Origin: an uncultured Clostridia bacterium
GTDB lineage: Bacteria; Bacillota; Clostridia; Christensenellales; Borkfalkiaceae
Length of the DNA: 64,000 nt
Direction of reading: 5' to 3'
Assembly: GCA_944354535.1 (NCBI GenBank)
Contig: CALVPY010000002.1
Span: forward strand, 1-64,000
The position numbers and the translations under genes were made by a program. A model generated the notes under the pieces. The model did no database searches. It saw nothing but the letters and a program-made list of their open reading frames with translations, and had not been told where the DNA came from. Position 1 is the first letter of the stretch, and every line of letters starts with the position of its first letter. Below, piece after piece: positions 1-10,300 of the stretch.

Positions 1-296
1 TACTGCCCCACCTGAATGTAATTTCTGCCGAAACGGGACAAATCTTTTACGACGATGGTATCGATCTTGCCCTCTTTCGCATCGTCCAAAAGCCGTTTGA
101 TAGCGGGGCGGTCGAAGTCGGTACCCGACCAGCCGTCGTCGATATACTCGTCCACGACGGCGCCGCCGTTTTCCTCGGCATACTTTTTGAGGATGACGCG
201 CTGATTTTCGATGGACATACTCTCGCCCGCCTTCTCGTCGTCGCGCGAAAGACGCATGTAAAGCGCCGTTCTATTCAGTTGCAGCGGCAGCTTCAT
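1..296 (-). CDS. Large serine recombinase, N-terminal part (runs off the window)
   Basis: Reading the complement from the ATG at 296 gives 98 residues that stay open to the window edge. The N-terminal resolvase domain is clear: ALYMRLSRDD carries the probable nucleophilic Ser, followed by SMSIENQR, YIDDGWSGTDFDRPA and VVKDLSRFGRNYIQVGQ, the usual signature of Tn4451/TndX-type recombinases. These enzymes excise and integrate conjugative or mobilisable elements through a covalent phosphoserine link. A GGGAGG ribosome-binding site lies about 12 bases before the start. The DNA-binding and zinc-ribbon parts are outside the window, so activity cannot be judged. The window therefore starts inside or at the end of a mobile element that extends to the left. 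Confidence 0.9.
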   Translation of the reverse strand, partial: MKLPLQLNRTALYMRLSRDDEKAGESMSIENQRVILKKYAEENGGAVVDEYIDDGWSGTDFDRPAIKRLLDDAKEGKIDTIVVKDLSRFGRNYIQVGQ

Positions 297-327
297 CGCG
301 GCGCCGCCTCCCGTTTCAAGGATTTCT

Positions 328-818
<491 letters not shown>

Positions 819-961
819 ATCCATACCTCCTTTGATGCGGGCGGCATTGATATCCGCCCTCTATCCATTGTATGGAAAAAGCCCTGCCCGCTGTTACGGC
901 CCGCCGCCTTCGAAGAGCAGCTCAGGGTCGTTAAAACGAACTTTGATTTGAAAAACATAAA

Positions 962-994
962 ACTGCGCCCGAAATACTGTTCTCGGGCGCAGCA
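962..994 (-). terminator. Hairpin with imperfect U-tract
   Basis: CTGCGCCCGA pairs with TCGGGCGCAG across a 12-base loop. On the minus strand it is followed by a TTTTATGTTTTT stretch. It lies in the otherwise featureless 830-1037 interval between the LOG gene and the collagen-like gene. Confidence 0.4.
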
Positions 995-1036
995 TTATGA
1001 AAAAAGCCGCGGGGGTTACCCTCGGGCGGAATGCAT

Positions 1037-1064
1037 GAAAAAGCGGCCGAACTTCGGCCGCTTT
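1037..1064 (-). terminator. Rho-independent terminator of the LOG gene
   Basis: An 11-bp perfect stem (AAAGCGGCCGA/TCGGCCGCTTT) with a 3-base loop starts directly after the LOG stop codon and ends in a T-run on the minus strand. Confidence 0.85.
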
Positions 1065-1066
1065 GT

Positions 1067-1651
1067 TCAATTGGTGTTTTTGAGTTCGCGCGTCGAGACC
1101 TCGTCCGCCGTGTAGTGTTCGAGATAGTCAAAGAGCGCATCCGCATCGGTGAAGATCTTGTACATCTCGTGGCAGGCTTCTGCCATGAACTTCTTCTCCG
1201 ACATCTCGTGCATGAACGCCTCGAGCGTATCGTAATACCCGTCGAGATCGTAAAAGGCGATGGCCTTCGTGTGCCGCCCGAGCTGCTTCAAGGTGATGAC
1301 CTCGAAGAACTCCTCCAAAGTGCCGATGCCGCCCGGCACGATGATGAAGGCGTCGCAGTCGTCCTCCATCGTCGTCTTACGCTCTGCCATCGTCTCGGTA
1401 AAGGTGAGCTTATCGCACTCGCCGAAGATGCTCTCGAGCCGCTCTTCGCGAAAGAAGTTGGGGATGACGCCGTGGATGTATCCCCCGCCGCGCTTGGTGC
1501 CGCGCGCCGCTGCGCCCATGAGCCCCGAACCGCCCGCACCGAAGACGAGCGAATGCCCCCGCCGCGCCATTTGTTCGGTGAGCGCTTCCACCGCGACGAT
1601 ATACTTCTGATCGATAGCGGCGCTCGCCGCTCCGAAAACACAGATCTTCAT
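1067..1651 (-). CDS. LOG-family protein (TIGR00730 Rossmann fold)
   Basis: 194 residues, the usual length for LOG / 'lysine decarboxylase-like' proteins. Visible marks are the N-terminal MKICVFGAASAA Rossmann strand, a GSGLMGAAARG nucleotide loop and the family signature PGGIGTLEEFFE. Characterised members are cytosolic nucleoside 5'-monophosphate phosphoribohydrolases that release free bases (cytokinins in plants); the bacterial substrate here is unknown. GGGAGGAGT precedes the ATG. It has its own promoter (1704-1731) and terminator, so it is probably monocistronic. Confidence 0.88.
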   Translation of the reverse strand: MKICVFGAASAAIDQKYIVAVEALTEQMARRGHSLVFGAGGSGLMGAAARGTKRGGGYIHGVIPNFFREERLESIFGECDKLTFTETMAERKTTMEDDCDAFIIVPGGIGTLEEFFEVITLKQLGRHTKAIAFYDLDGYYDTLEAFMHEMSEKKFMAEACHEMYKIFTDADALFDYLEHYTADEVSTRELKNTN

Positions 1652-1703
1652 AACACTCCTCCCGATCGGATAAGGCTCTGCAAAACAGAGCGCCTTCCCC
1701 TCT

Positions 1704-1731
1704 ATTATACGGGTTTTTCATCAAATGTCAA
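1704..1731 (-). promoter_or_regulatory. Sigma-A-type promoter of the LOG gene
   Basis: TTGACA (complement of 1726-1731) and TATAAT (complement of 1704-1709) with a 16-base spacer, about 50 bases before the start codon. Confidence 0.8.
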
Positions 1732-1776
1732 GAAGACGACGGCAGGAAGAGATCGCCGCACCGCCCGAGGGCGGAA

Positions 1777-1808
1777 AATATCCGCCGGCAGATCGCACGG
1801 CGGATATT
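1777..1808 (-). terminator. Hairpin after the zinc-ribbon membrane protein gene
   Basis: AATATCCGCCG pairs with CGGCGGATATT over a 10-base loop, followed by TTTT on the minus strand. It lies 33 bases past the stop codon. Confidence 0.65.
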
Positions 1809-1840
1809 CCCATGAGCATTTTCCCGAAAGACGGGGTGAT

Positions 1841-3277
1841 TTATGAAAGAGCGGGAACGACGTCCGCAGGCTCTTCTTCGGGGAGAGAGAACTTTTTCCT
1901 CACGATCGCCAAGACGCACATGAAGACGCCGATGACGGCAAGGCCGATGGGAACGCCGAGCGCTGCGGAGAGCGCCTCGTTGCCCATTTTCCCGACATAG
2001 ACCAAAGAGACAACTGCCATCATGACGCCCGCAGCGGCCAGGCACAGGCCCGCGGCGATCGCGAAGGCAAGCGTGCGCTTTTGCAGCTTTCCGCCGGGAG
2101 ACGAGATGAGATCGGACAGGGCGCGGCTCCCCGTGACGCAAGCCGCCGCAGCAGCGACGACAAGAACGGCACTCAATGCCGCCGTGATATTATAGAGCGA
2201 GGCATATGTTTCACTCGAACCGCTTGCGACATATTCGGAAGCGATCTGCGTGAAGAGAGGCTGGAATCCCTGCACCGTGCTCGTCTTGATACCCAGAGCT
2301 TCCGTCGTCATAAAGACGGCGCCGCTCCCCAGAAGTCCGATGGCGACAAAGGCGAGGATGGCGTACAGCACGCTGCTGCAAGTGCGGATGAGGTAATCGC
2401 GCATCTCCCCCGTCATCCCCTGCTTTAAGACGGACAGGATGAAAGCCGCTGCAAGGGCGACGGCACCCAGCACGATGCCCGCCACCGTACCCACATTGGC
2501 GGCGACGGAAGTCGAAACACCCGCGACCTCTGCCTTTTGACCGATGCACAGCAAAAAGAGCGCTACGGTAAAGAGATAGGCAAGATAGGTCATGGCGGCG
2601 GGGGCAAGGATGCCCTTGTCCGTCTTCTTCTGCACGATCAAGACAATGCGGCGGGCAAGGAATACGACAGACAATACGACGAGCAGCAGGCCGAAGACGA
2701 CGCAGCCCGTTCCGAAGAATGCGCCCGTCTGCGCGATGAGCTTGCTTTTTTTCTCCGTGTACGCCGTCTGGAACGCATCGCCGAAGAAATAGAAAATGCT
2801 GAAGCCGCCGGGCGTCCCTGCCGAAACGCCGCCCGTCCCCACCTTGAGCGAAGCTCCGATGAGGAAGGTAAAGATGAGCGAAAGCGCCGCCGTCACGAGC
2901 GCGGCGATCTCCGAGATCTTGCCGACGATCTCAGCCGCGCGGGCAGGCAGGAAGCTGTTCCCCTCTGCCGGGGGCGCGGTGTACTCCGGCGCCTTCTCTT
3001 TGCGCGCCTTGGGCTTTTCCGCCGTGCGCACCGGATACCCGGCCGCAGCAGGCACAGCCGCACTCTTTCCCTGCGGTGTTTCGGGCAGAGGAAAGCGCAG
3101 CGGCATCGAATAGACGGGCGCATTGCGGTTAGAACCGCAGTAGATGCAGTATTCCCCGTCGGCGGGCGTCATCTTTCCGCACGCCGTACACAGACTCATG
3201 CCGTCCAGCCTGCGGCCGCACTTCTTACAGAACTGCGCGCCCTCCAGATTTTCCGTGTCGCAATGATAACATTTCAT
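1841..3277 (-). CDS. Zinc-ribbon multi-pass membrane protein
   Basis: 478 residues. The N-terminus has two CxxC zinc ribbons in tandem: MKCYHC...FCKKCGRRL and LCTACGK...YCIYCGS. A Pro/Ala/Lys-rich linker (about residues 60-110) follows, then about seven hydrophobic spans between roughly residues 115 and 465. The layout is that of the zinc-ribbon membrane proteins common in Clostridia whose function is unknown. The start is set by GGAGG 7 bases before ATG. The gene follows a small HTH gene after 41 bases on the same strand, so the two are probably co-transcribed. A regulatory or stress role is possible but nothing in the sequence shows it. Confidence 0.75.
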   Translation of the reverse strand: MKCYHCDTENLEGAQFCKKCGRRLDGMSLCTACGKMTPADGEYCIYCGSNRNAPVYSMPLRFPLPETPQGKSAAVPAAAGYPVRTAEKPKARKEKAPEYTAPPAEGNSFLPARAAEIVGKISEIAALVTAALSLIFTFLIGASLKVGTGGVSAGTPGGFSIFYFFGDAFQTAYTEKKSKLIAQTGAFFGTGCVVFGLLLVVLSVVFLARRIVLIVQKKTDKGILAPAAMTYLAYLFTVALFLLCIGQKAEVAGVSTSVAANVGTVAGIVLGAVALAAAFILSVLKQGMTGEMRDYLIRTCSSVLYAILAFVAIGLLGSGAVFMTTEALGIKTSTVQGFQPLFTQIASEYVASGSSETYASLYNITAALSAVLVVAAAAACVTGSRALSDLISSPGGKLQKRTLAFAIAAGLCLAAAGVMMAVVSLVYVGKMGNEALSAALGVPIGLAVIGVFMCVLAIVRKKFSLPEEEPADVVPALS

Positions 3278-3318
3278 CGCATGACCTCCATTGATTTATT
3301 CTCTCGATAAGGGAACGC

Positions 3319-3570
3319 TCATCCGCGGACAGCGTCTTCCCCGATCTCCCCGTTTTCAGGAAGCTCTTCCAAAAAATAGCACTCGTCCTCTTTGCTGTAA
3401 GAGATGACGCAGCCGCTTTTCCCCCGCCGGAGATGATCACGGATGTCGTTCAGATAGCGGTAGAGCGTCCGCTCGGAAATGAAATTTTCCTTGCAGAACT
3501 TTTCCCGTACGATTCGCCCGCCGCTCATGAACTCGTCGTAAAGAGCTAAGATCAACCCGATCCGCATCAT
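3319..3570 (-). CDS. Small helix-turn-helix protein (WYL/DeoR N-terminal type)
   Basis: 83 residues. FCKENFISERTLYRYLNDIRDHL reads as a helix-turn-helix of the kind that opens WYL-domain regulators, but no WYL or other effector domain follows, so it is either a stand-alone DNA-binding protein or a shortened regulator. AGGAGGGGC precedes the ATG. It is the first gene of a two-gene unit with the zinc-ribbon membrane protein and may control that unit. Confidence 0.65.
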   Translation of the reverse strand: MMRIGLILALYDEFMSGGRIVREKFCKENFISERTLYRYLNDIRDHLRRGKSGCVISYSKEDECYFLEELPENGEIGEDAVRG

Positions 3571-3628
3571 GCCCCTCCTTTGCAGATCCCCCTGCCGCCG
3601 CGGTGTCCGCTTCCCGTTTGACGATTAG

Positions 3629-3634
3629 AGTATA
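3629..3634 (-). promoter_or_regulatory. Extended -10 promoter for the HTH/zinc-ribbon unit
   Basis: TGCTATACT on the minus strand is an extended -10 element. The nearest -35-like CTGACA is 20 bases upstream, so the -35 is weak. Confidence 0.5.
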
Positions 3635-3763
3635 GCACACGATATGTCGAAATTTGTCAGCCCGTTTCGCGTTTCCGCCCGCAAAATCGGCTGAATTTAC
3701 CGCATTTTCGGCTGAATCCATTCTTTTGAGCGTCATTTTTCACACATCTTCGGGGGAAAAGAG

Positions 3764-3785
3764 CAAAAAAAGGGCCGAAGCCCTT
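3764..3785 (-). terminator. Terminator after the XRE-InlB gene
   Basis: AAGGGC-TTCG-GCCCTT hairpin followed by a run of T on the minus strand, about 85 bases beyond the stop of the 1092-aa gene. Confidence 0.8.
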
Positions 3786-3869
3786 CGAATGCTCCCGCCC
3801 GTTTTTCTTGTTTCGGGAAGGGAGATCCAAAGGCCTTCGGCCCGATCGCAAGGCGGGAATAACGCCGCC

Positions 3870-6800
3870 TCACTCGAATACCCATACGCTCAGCGTGATG
3901 TTCAGCGGTTTGTACCACGTGGTCGTTCGCAGTTTGAACAGGTCTCCCGGCGAATAATCGGCACTTGTCCCCGATCGGATGCCGTTATTCCAACCCACAT
4001 CATAATACGCGGCCTCGATATGCTCCAGATGGAAGGTACTGAATACAAATCTCACCACACAAGGCTTCGGCAGATCGAGATCGAAATAGAGCTCGCCCTG
4101 AGGCGTCAGGATGAACTCATACTGCACCCCCGCCGACAGCGTCACAGCCGTCTCAGGAGATCGGCCGTCGCTCTCCGTCCTCTTCTCGTAGAACGCCGTC
4201 AGCGCATCATCCATGCCGTCCGGGAAATACAGCTCCGAACAAAATTCTCCGCTTTTATTCTTCCAACCGAGGAAGGTATAGCCGGGCTTTTCCGGGCGGG
4301 GCAGCACGACCGCCGGCCCCGACAGCGTCTGCACGCTGCCGCCGTCATACAGCTTTACGCTGCCTTCGCCTACACTACAATAGCTATATCCGCCGCCCGT
4401 AATAGCATTGAGCTGTTCATTCGTGAGCGGAGTGCGGATCGTTCCGCCGAACATCTCGGCGCCGATATACTTGACGGACGCGGGAAGATACATTTCCATG
4501 ATCTGCCGCTCCCCGATCGACTGCGCAAAGGCGTATTCGCCGATGAACTCAACGGTGTCGGGCAGGAGGATGCCGGTCGCACAAATATCGGCAAACGCAT
4601 AGTTCCCGATCGTCCTGACGCCGTGCGGCAGTACAAGCACGCCGTCAAACGTCACGCCGCAAAACGCCCCTCCGCCGATCTCGGTGAGACCGCCCTCTTG
4701 GGGGAACAGCACTTTCCCGTTGAAGAAGTTGAAGCAGCCTTCGCCGATCGTCTGCACCGAGGACGGGATCTCAACGGGAAGGGCGACGGTGAGCGATGCA
4801 AATGCATGATCGCCCAACTCGATGACCCCGTCGGGCAGCACGAGCGAGTGCAGGGCCTCATCGAGCCCGATCACGGGATCGTAGACCCCGTCCGACATCG
4901 TACAATTGCCGATCTTTGTCACGGGAAGGCCTTCGATCATTGCCGGGATGACGACATCTACTTGTTTGCCGACAGGCCCCGTATAGCTCGTGATCGTGAC
5001 GGAATATCTGCTCTTTTCATAGGTAAAGTTTTCGATGCTGCCGCTCATAACGATCTCCTGCCAGACGGCATAGAGCGTGAGATCTTCCGTGCGTCCGGCG
5101 GGCGTGAAGGTATAGCGCGTCCCCTTCCCTTCGGGATCGTCATACCAGCCGAGGAAGAGATAGCCCGCGCGCACGGGGTCGGCGAGCAAGATCACCTCCC
5201 CGAATTTCACCCGTTCGGGGTTGGGCGTCTCCGCCGTTCCGCCGCCGAGCACATAGGAGATACAGTAATACTCTTCCTCGCGCCATACCGCCGTCAGCGT
5301 CCTCTCCCGCAGTTCATAACCATTGACCTTCGTGATGAGCTCTCCCGCCTCATCCGCCCAACCCAAAAAGACATAGCCCTTCCTCCTGCATTCGGGGAGG
5401 GTCAGAACGTCCGCATAGCCGATCTCATAGACGTAGTACTCCTTCTCGTCGGAGGACACGAAGAAGGTGCCGCCCGCACCGTCGAGCTCGACGGAAACGA
5501 GCACGGGCTCAAAGCGCGCATACAGCACGGTGAGCGAAAGGAGGTTGTCCTCATCGATGACCTTCACTTCCTTCCCGCCCGTCTTCCGATCGTACCACCC
5601 GACGAACGTATAGCCGTAGAGCTGCACGGGCTTGAGCTCGACCCGCTCCCCGAATGCGATATAGTTGGGGTTGCTCTCCCCCTCCTCGTACATCCCTTCA
5701 TACTCGTAGCGCACGAGATAGACGTTGGCCTCGTACACGGCATAGAGGCTGAGCGCTTCGTGTACGCCGTACAGCGCTTCGTAATATACGCCGGAGCCGT
5801 CCCGCTCCGTGTTCCACCCCAGAAAGGTATAGCCTTCCTTCACGGCGGGGAACAGCCCGTACACCTCCCCCGCCCCGACGGACTCGGGGTTTTCCCCCGT
5901 GACCTTTCCCCCGCAGGCATCATAGCGTATGGAAAAGACGGCATTGCTCTTCTGCCACAGGGCATAGAGCGTCATATTTCTGGCGTTCGGGCCGCCGACG
6001 CTCTCGGTCTTCGTGCCGCCCTCGGGAGAGTCATACCAGCCGAGGAACACATAGCCCTCGCGGATGGGCTCCGCAAGCGGAACGCTCTTATCAAAGGTGA
6101 CCGAAGCAGGGTTTTCCTCTTGCAGCACGCCGCCGTTGAGTTCATAGACGATGGTGCAGACGGTCTCCTCCCACTTGGCGTACAGCACGATATCCGCCCC
6201 CGTATAAGTCACGGCCGCGACGGGCCCTCCGCGGTAATCGGCCTCGAGATACCACCCTTGAAAGGCCTGCCCCGTCTTCTCGGGAGAAAGGAGCGCGACC
6301 GGACCGCTTTCGACGGTGACGGACGTCTCGGGCGTGGTCGTGAACCGCCCGCCGTTCAGCCAATATTCGATCGTATATTCGTGCAGGACAAAGACCGCCG
6401 ATACGGTGAGATCTTCATCGACCTCGCGGGGAAATTCGACCGTCTCGCCCGCCTCATCCTGCCAGCAGACAAAATCGTACCCCTCCTTTTCGGGAACTGC
6501 GGGGGAATAGGAAGTTCCTGCCGTGACGGAAACGGCCGTCCCGTCCACCGTGACCGTGACCGTTTCGACCTCACCGAGGGCGGGCTTCATGCTGTTCGTC
6601 AGCAGTACGGCGAGCAAAACGGCGGCCGCGCAGAGGGCCGCCGCAGCGACGGCGATCAGAGCGACGGTCAGGCGGCTGAACCGCCGCGCCACAGCGGCGC
6701 TCTCCGTCCTCTCCTCATCCCCGATGCCGCAGTAGAGGCGGGATACGGGGACTTCAAAGTGATCGGCGAGCGCGGAAAGCCTGCCGATATCCGGGCAGGA

Positions 6801-7148
6801 GACGCCGCGTTCCCAGCGGGAGATCGCATCCGAGGAAATATCGATCGCCTCCGCGAGCTGCTCCTGCGTTTCCCCGCGCGCGATCCGCCTTTCGGAGATG
6901 AACCTTCCCAATTTTTCCGCACCGAATCTGCCGACATACGTCTTATCGGCCTCCTCTCTGCCGCAAAGCTTTTCCAGAGAGATCCCGAGCGCCGCAGCAA
7001 GATCGCCGAGCTGAGAAATATCCGGTTCCGAGAGGTCACGCTCCCATTTCGAGACGGTCTGAGGATGCAGCTCGAGCCGCTCGGCGAGCTCTGTCTGCGT
7101 CAATTTGGCTGCCTTCCGCAGCTCTTTGAGTCTTTCTCCAAAAGTCAT
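3870..7148 (-). CDS. Transmembrane double-XRE regulator with InlB/BspA outer domain
   Basis: 1092 residues with an unusual architecture. Residues 1-60 and about 78-140 are two Cro/C1-type (XRE) helix-turn-helix domains (LTQTELAERLELHPQTVSKW and ETQEQLAEAIDISSDAISRW). A basic patch (RRFSRL) then precedes a single hydrophobic span at about 160-185, which predicts N-in topology. The rest should lie outside: seven InlB B-type (Listeria-Bacteroides) repeats recognisable by GYxFxGW, a BspA-type leucine-rich segment (IGNYAFA, IGEYAFA) at about 700-900, an eighth GYTFLGW repeat and a beta-rich tail. XRE domains normally bind DNA in the cytoplasm, and the repeats are typical of surface proteins that bind glycans or other surfaces. 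The protein could be a one-component transmembrane transcription regulator (ToxR/CadC-like in logic). It has its own promoter, terminator and a candidate operator, and follows the surface-protein operon. Targets and ligand are unknown. Confidence 0.8.
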   Translation of the reverse strand: MTFGERLKELRKAAKLTQTELAERLELHPQTVSKWERDLSEPDISQLGDLAAALGISLEKLCGREEADKTYVGRFGAEKLGRFISERRIARGETQEQLAEAIDISSDAISRWERGVSCPDIGRLSALADHFEVPVSRLYCGIGDEERTESAAVARRFSRLTVALIAVAAAALCAAAVLLAVLLTNSMKPALGEVETVTVTVDGTAVSVTAGTSYSPAVPEKEGYDFVCWQDEAGETVEFPREVDEDLTVSAVFVLHEYTIEYWLNGGRFTTTPETSVTVESGPVALLSPEKTGQAFQGWYLEADYRGGPVAAVTYTGADIVLYAKWEETVCTIVYELNGGVLQEENPASVTFDKSVPLAEPIREGYVFLGWYDSPEGGTKTESVGGPNARNMTLYALWQKSNAVFSIRYDACGGKVTGENPESVGAGEVYGLFPAVKEGYTFLGWNTERDGSGVYYEALYGVHEALSLYAVYEANVYLVRYEYEGMYEEGESNPNYIAFGERVELKPVQLYGYTFVGWYDRKTGGKEVKVIDEDNLLSLTVLYARFEPVLVSVELDGAGGTFFVSSDEKEYYVYEIGYADVLTLPECRRKGYVFLGWADEAGELITKVNGYELRERTLTAVWREEEYYCISYVLGGGTAETPNPERVKFGEVILLADPVRAGYLFLGWYDDPEGKGTRYTFTPAGRTEDLTLYAVWQEIVMSGSIENFTYEKSRYSVTITSYTGPVGKQVDVVIPAMIEGLPVTKIGNCTMSDGVYDPVIGLDEALHSLVLPDGVIELGDHAFASLTVALPVEIPSSVQTIGEGCFNFFNGKVLFPQEGGLTEIGGGAFCGVTFDGVLVLPHGVRTIGNYAFADICATGILLPDTVEFIGEYAFAQSIGERQIMEMYLPASVKYIGAEMFGGTIRTPLTNEQLNAITGGGYSYCSVGEGSVKLYDGGSVQTLSGPAVVLPRPEKPGYTFLGWKNKSGEFCSELYFPDGMDDALTAFYEKRTESDGRSPETAVTLSAGVQYEFILTPQGELYFDLDLPKPCVVRFVFSTFHLEHIEAAYYDVGWNNGIRSGTSADYSPGDLFKLRTTTWYKPLNITLSVWVFE

Positions 7149-7175
7149 CGTGCGTACCTGCCGCAGTTTTTTTCT

Positions 7176-7204
7176 ATTTTACCACACTTCCCCCGCATTT
7201 TCAA
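7176..7204 (-). promoter_or_regulatory. Promoter of the XRE-InlB regulator gene
   Basis: TTGAAA (complement of 7199-7204) and TAAAAT (complement of 7176-7181) with a 17-base spacer, 28 bases before the start codon. Confidence 0.75.
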
Positions 7205-7212
7205 GAGGAGAG

Positions 7213-7227
7213 TGACAGTTTTTGTCA
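7213..7227. promoter_or_regulatory. Inverted repeat next to the -35, possible XRE operator
   Basis: TGACA-N5-TGTCA lies 8 bases upstream of the -35 box. XRE proteins often bind short palindromes of this size, so autoregulation is possible. Immediately upstream are two identical 16-bp direct repeats (CCCCGCTCCGTCATCC at 7229-7244 and 7252-7267). Confidence 0.45.
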
Positions 7228-7294
7228 TCCCCGCTCCGTCATCCACGTCGTCCCCGCTCCGTCATCCTCCGCCCGCCGTCCACCGTCCTGCCAA

Positions 7295-7328
7295 AAGAAA
7301 AAAGCCTGTACGGCTTACTGCCGTACAG
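7295..7328 (-). terminator. Terminator of the surface-protein operon
   Basis: CTGTACGGC/GCCGTACAG stem with a 5-base loop, followed by GC and TTTTTT on the minus strand, shortly after the stop of the 1329-aa lipoprotein. Confidence 0.85.
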
Positions 7329-7348
7329 ACTCTTTCCGTTCACGTCGC

Positions 7349-10300
7349 TTACGCGTTCACGGGAACTTCGCTGTCCACCGTAAAGTAACTTCCGTTCCAA
7401 TGGAAGGTGACGACCATCTGCGTCGCCGTGCTCGTGAACGTGTAGTAGGTCACGCCGTCCTTTTCTTCCGCGGTATATTTCGCGACCTCGGGACCGGGAG
7501 CGCCTTCCACGTTGCTGTTGCTGACCCAGAGCTCGGTATCCGAATAGATGTTGATCCTGTAATACTTATACTCTGCGCCGTCGCTGCTGTCGTACAAACT
7601 CGAAGAGGAAGATTTGACGGAGACCTGCATCTCATCGGTGCCGTAACCCGTCACGACAATGGCAAAGTAGTCGCCGTCGCTCATATCGAGAACTTCTGCC
7701 GCGAAGTCTTTGCCGCCGTTCTCCCATTCGATCTCGTCGCAGAACACGCTGGAAGGGTAGGTGCTGTTCTCGTAGATGCCGAGCATGGTCTTTTCCTCAT
7801 TCAGCCAGCAGAAGACGTATTCCGTATCTCCCGCGGCCACGATCTCCGTGCCGCCCGCATAATCGATCCCCGCCGTAAGGGAGAGCGTACCGCTTGCATC
7901 GACATGGATGGTGAAGGTGATCTCAAGATCGGTGAAGGAGCTCGACGTGAGGGTGGCCTTGAAGGTCGTGCCGTCCGTAAGAGAGGCGGCCTCTACCACC
8001 GCGAACGGATACCCGTAAGCCTGAAGGAAGAAGACGCTGCCCGAACGGTAAACAGTCAGCGAAGTGCTGCTGCCCGACCAGACGCCATCCTTCTGGGTAT
8101 ATGTCATGACGGAGGGATAGATGCTCGCATCAAACGGCTGTCTGCCGATCGCCATATAGGTATCGCCGTAGTAATCGTAGACGAGGTAGCCGTACCCCTT
8201 GTCAAGATCGAGCCAGCCGTTATTCTTGGCATCGTTCTGGGTGTTGATCCACGCCTTGATCTCTTTGGTCTCCGCATCATACTCATAGGTGCCGTAGGTA
8301 TAGCTGCCCGAGAAGTAGACGAGATTGCCCTGACCGTCGAAGTACACTCTGTAGCTCGACGAAGAGCCGGAATAGAACATCCCCGCTTCGGGAGCGCTCG
8401 CCACGGTGTAGCTCTTTGCCTCGATATCGAGATAGAGCACTTCCACACATTCCGCCCCGTCAAAGAGGATGAGGCTGGTGCCGTTGCCGAACAGCGTGTA
8501 GGTATATTCGTTCTCGCCGATGGAAGCATTGAAGTAACCGTCGAGGAAGAGCTCGCCGAGTTCACCCGCATATGTATTGCGGAGTTCGGTCGCCGTCTCG
8601 ACGATAAATTTCAGCTGCGTCGTATAATTCTCGTCGTAGTAGCCCTTGACCACATAGTCGGAGGCAACGCGCGAATAGTCCCAAGTTTTGGCAACGCCGT
8701 TGAGATCGAACTTGATAGAGGAGCCTTCGAGCGTATAAGGCACCGCATCCGAGACGACTTCCCCGTTATAGGTGAGCGTGAGCCTGCCCGAATAGGTCAC
8801 ATCCCCTTCCGTGAAGGACTTGCCGTCCAGCTCGAGGATGGCGCGGTTTGCATAGTCGTAGAATACGCCCGCCTCGGCGCCGAGCGCCGTCAGTTCCGCA
8901 TCCCCGTACTTGATCGCAGTCGCAGAACCTTCGCCCGCTGTAAAGGTCACTTCGGTGAATGCGGGGATGCCCGTCACGGTGAGTTTCTCCCCTTCCGCGG
9001 TATAGGTGCCCTCATAGGTAAGGCCGTCTTTATCGGTATAGACGATGCTGCCGTAGCCGTCGATGCTGACGATCTCCTTGCCGAGCTCGCCGAAGACGCC
9101 GTACTCTCCGCCGCGGGAGACGAACTTGCCGTCTTCGAACTTGCCGTAAGCAAAGAAGGAACGCATCTCGCCTGCGGACGCATAATCATACATGATCTGC
9201 ACTCTGACGGGGCTGCCCTCATCGTCGTCGCCCGTCGTATAGTTCCAATAGGCGTATGCCGTACCTTCGTACACGCCCTTGCCGTCGTAGTCGCCCGCAT
9301 TGAGCGTCACGAGCATATAGTGGGTGTCCGTACCGATCATGGTGATGGTGCCGAACTCCGCCTCGTACACGGTATCCGCCGCATCGAAGCCGGAAGTCGT
9401 CAGCTGTGCGAACATACCGCCCGACTGATCGACATAACGGATGGGATCGCCGTTCCCGTCCTTCGCGACCATATCGCCGAGCTCTTCGAGGCCCGCATTG
9501 AAGGCAGCCAGGAATTCGCCGACTTCAGATTTTGTTCCATACCAGGAGTTATCCTCATAGGCAAGAGGCGTCCAGATGAGCGCGGGTTCATAACTGTCCG
9601 TCATGTACGTCACGGGGATGAAACCCGTTTCGGAGAGATAGCAGAATGCCCCTGCGCCCACCATCTTGGGAGCCGTTTCGCCGAGGAAGACGATCTCGGT
9701 CATATACGAGTTGTTGCCGAAGGCAAAATCGCCGATATTCTCGATGCCGGTGCCGAAAATGACGCCGAACACATTTCCGTTGAAGAAGGCATAATCGCCG
9801 ATCTCCGTGACATTGTCGCCGAACACGACATAGCGGACATTGGGGTTGAACACGCCCGCACCGGGAGCCACGGCCGTGACTTCCTCGGGCACATTGTAGA
9901 CGACCTGCGTACCGACATAGTCATAGAGCGTATTGCCGCTGATGACAGAACCGTCCTCTGCGGGTGCAGCATAGGCCGCCGTGCGATTTTCCGCATCCAG
10001 GACATAGGTCTTGCGGTTTACGACATCGCCGAGATCGGTGAAGACGGCGCCCGTACCATATGTCTCGACGACCGCTACTTCCTCTGCGGAGACGACGGCA
10101 GCATACTCGCCGACGCCCATGACGACCTTCACGTCGCCCGTATAGAGACCGACGAACTCGGCCGCAGCCTGCATATCGGATTCCTGGATATAGGCAGCTT
10201 CGATGCCCGTCACAGCCGTGATCTTTTCAAGATCGTCCGCACCCTCTGCGCCCTCGATGAGCTTATCCCAGCTCTCGGCGGAGGCATAGACGGTGATCCT

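Noticed and set aside
3654..7388. A 1244-residue open frame on the plus strand opposite the XRE-InlB gene
   Set aside because: It is the mirror of a GC-rich gene on the other strand, has no recognisable domain and is rich in Arg/His/Asp without structure. The minus-strand frame has clear domains.
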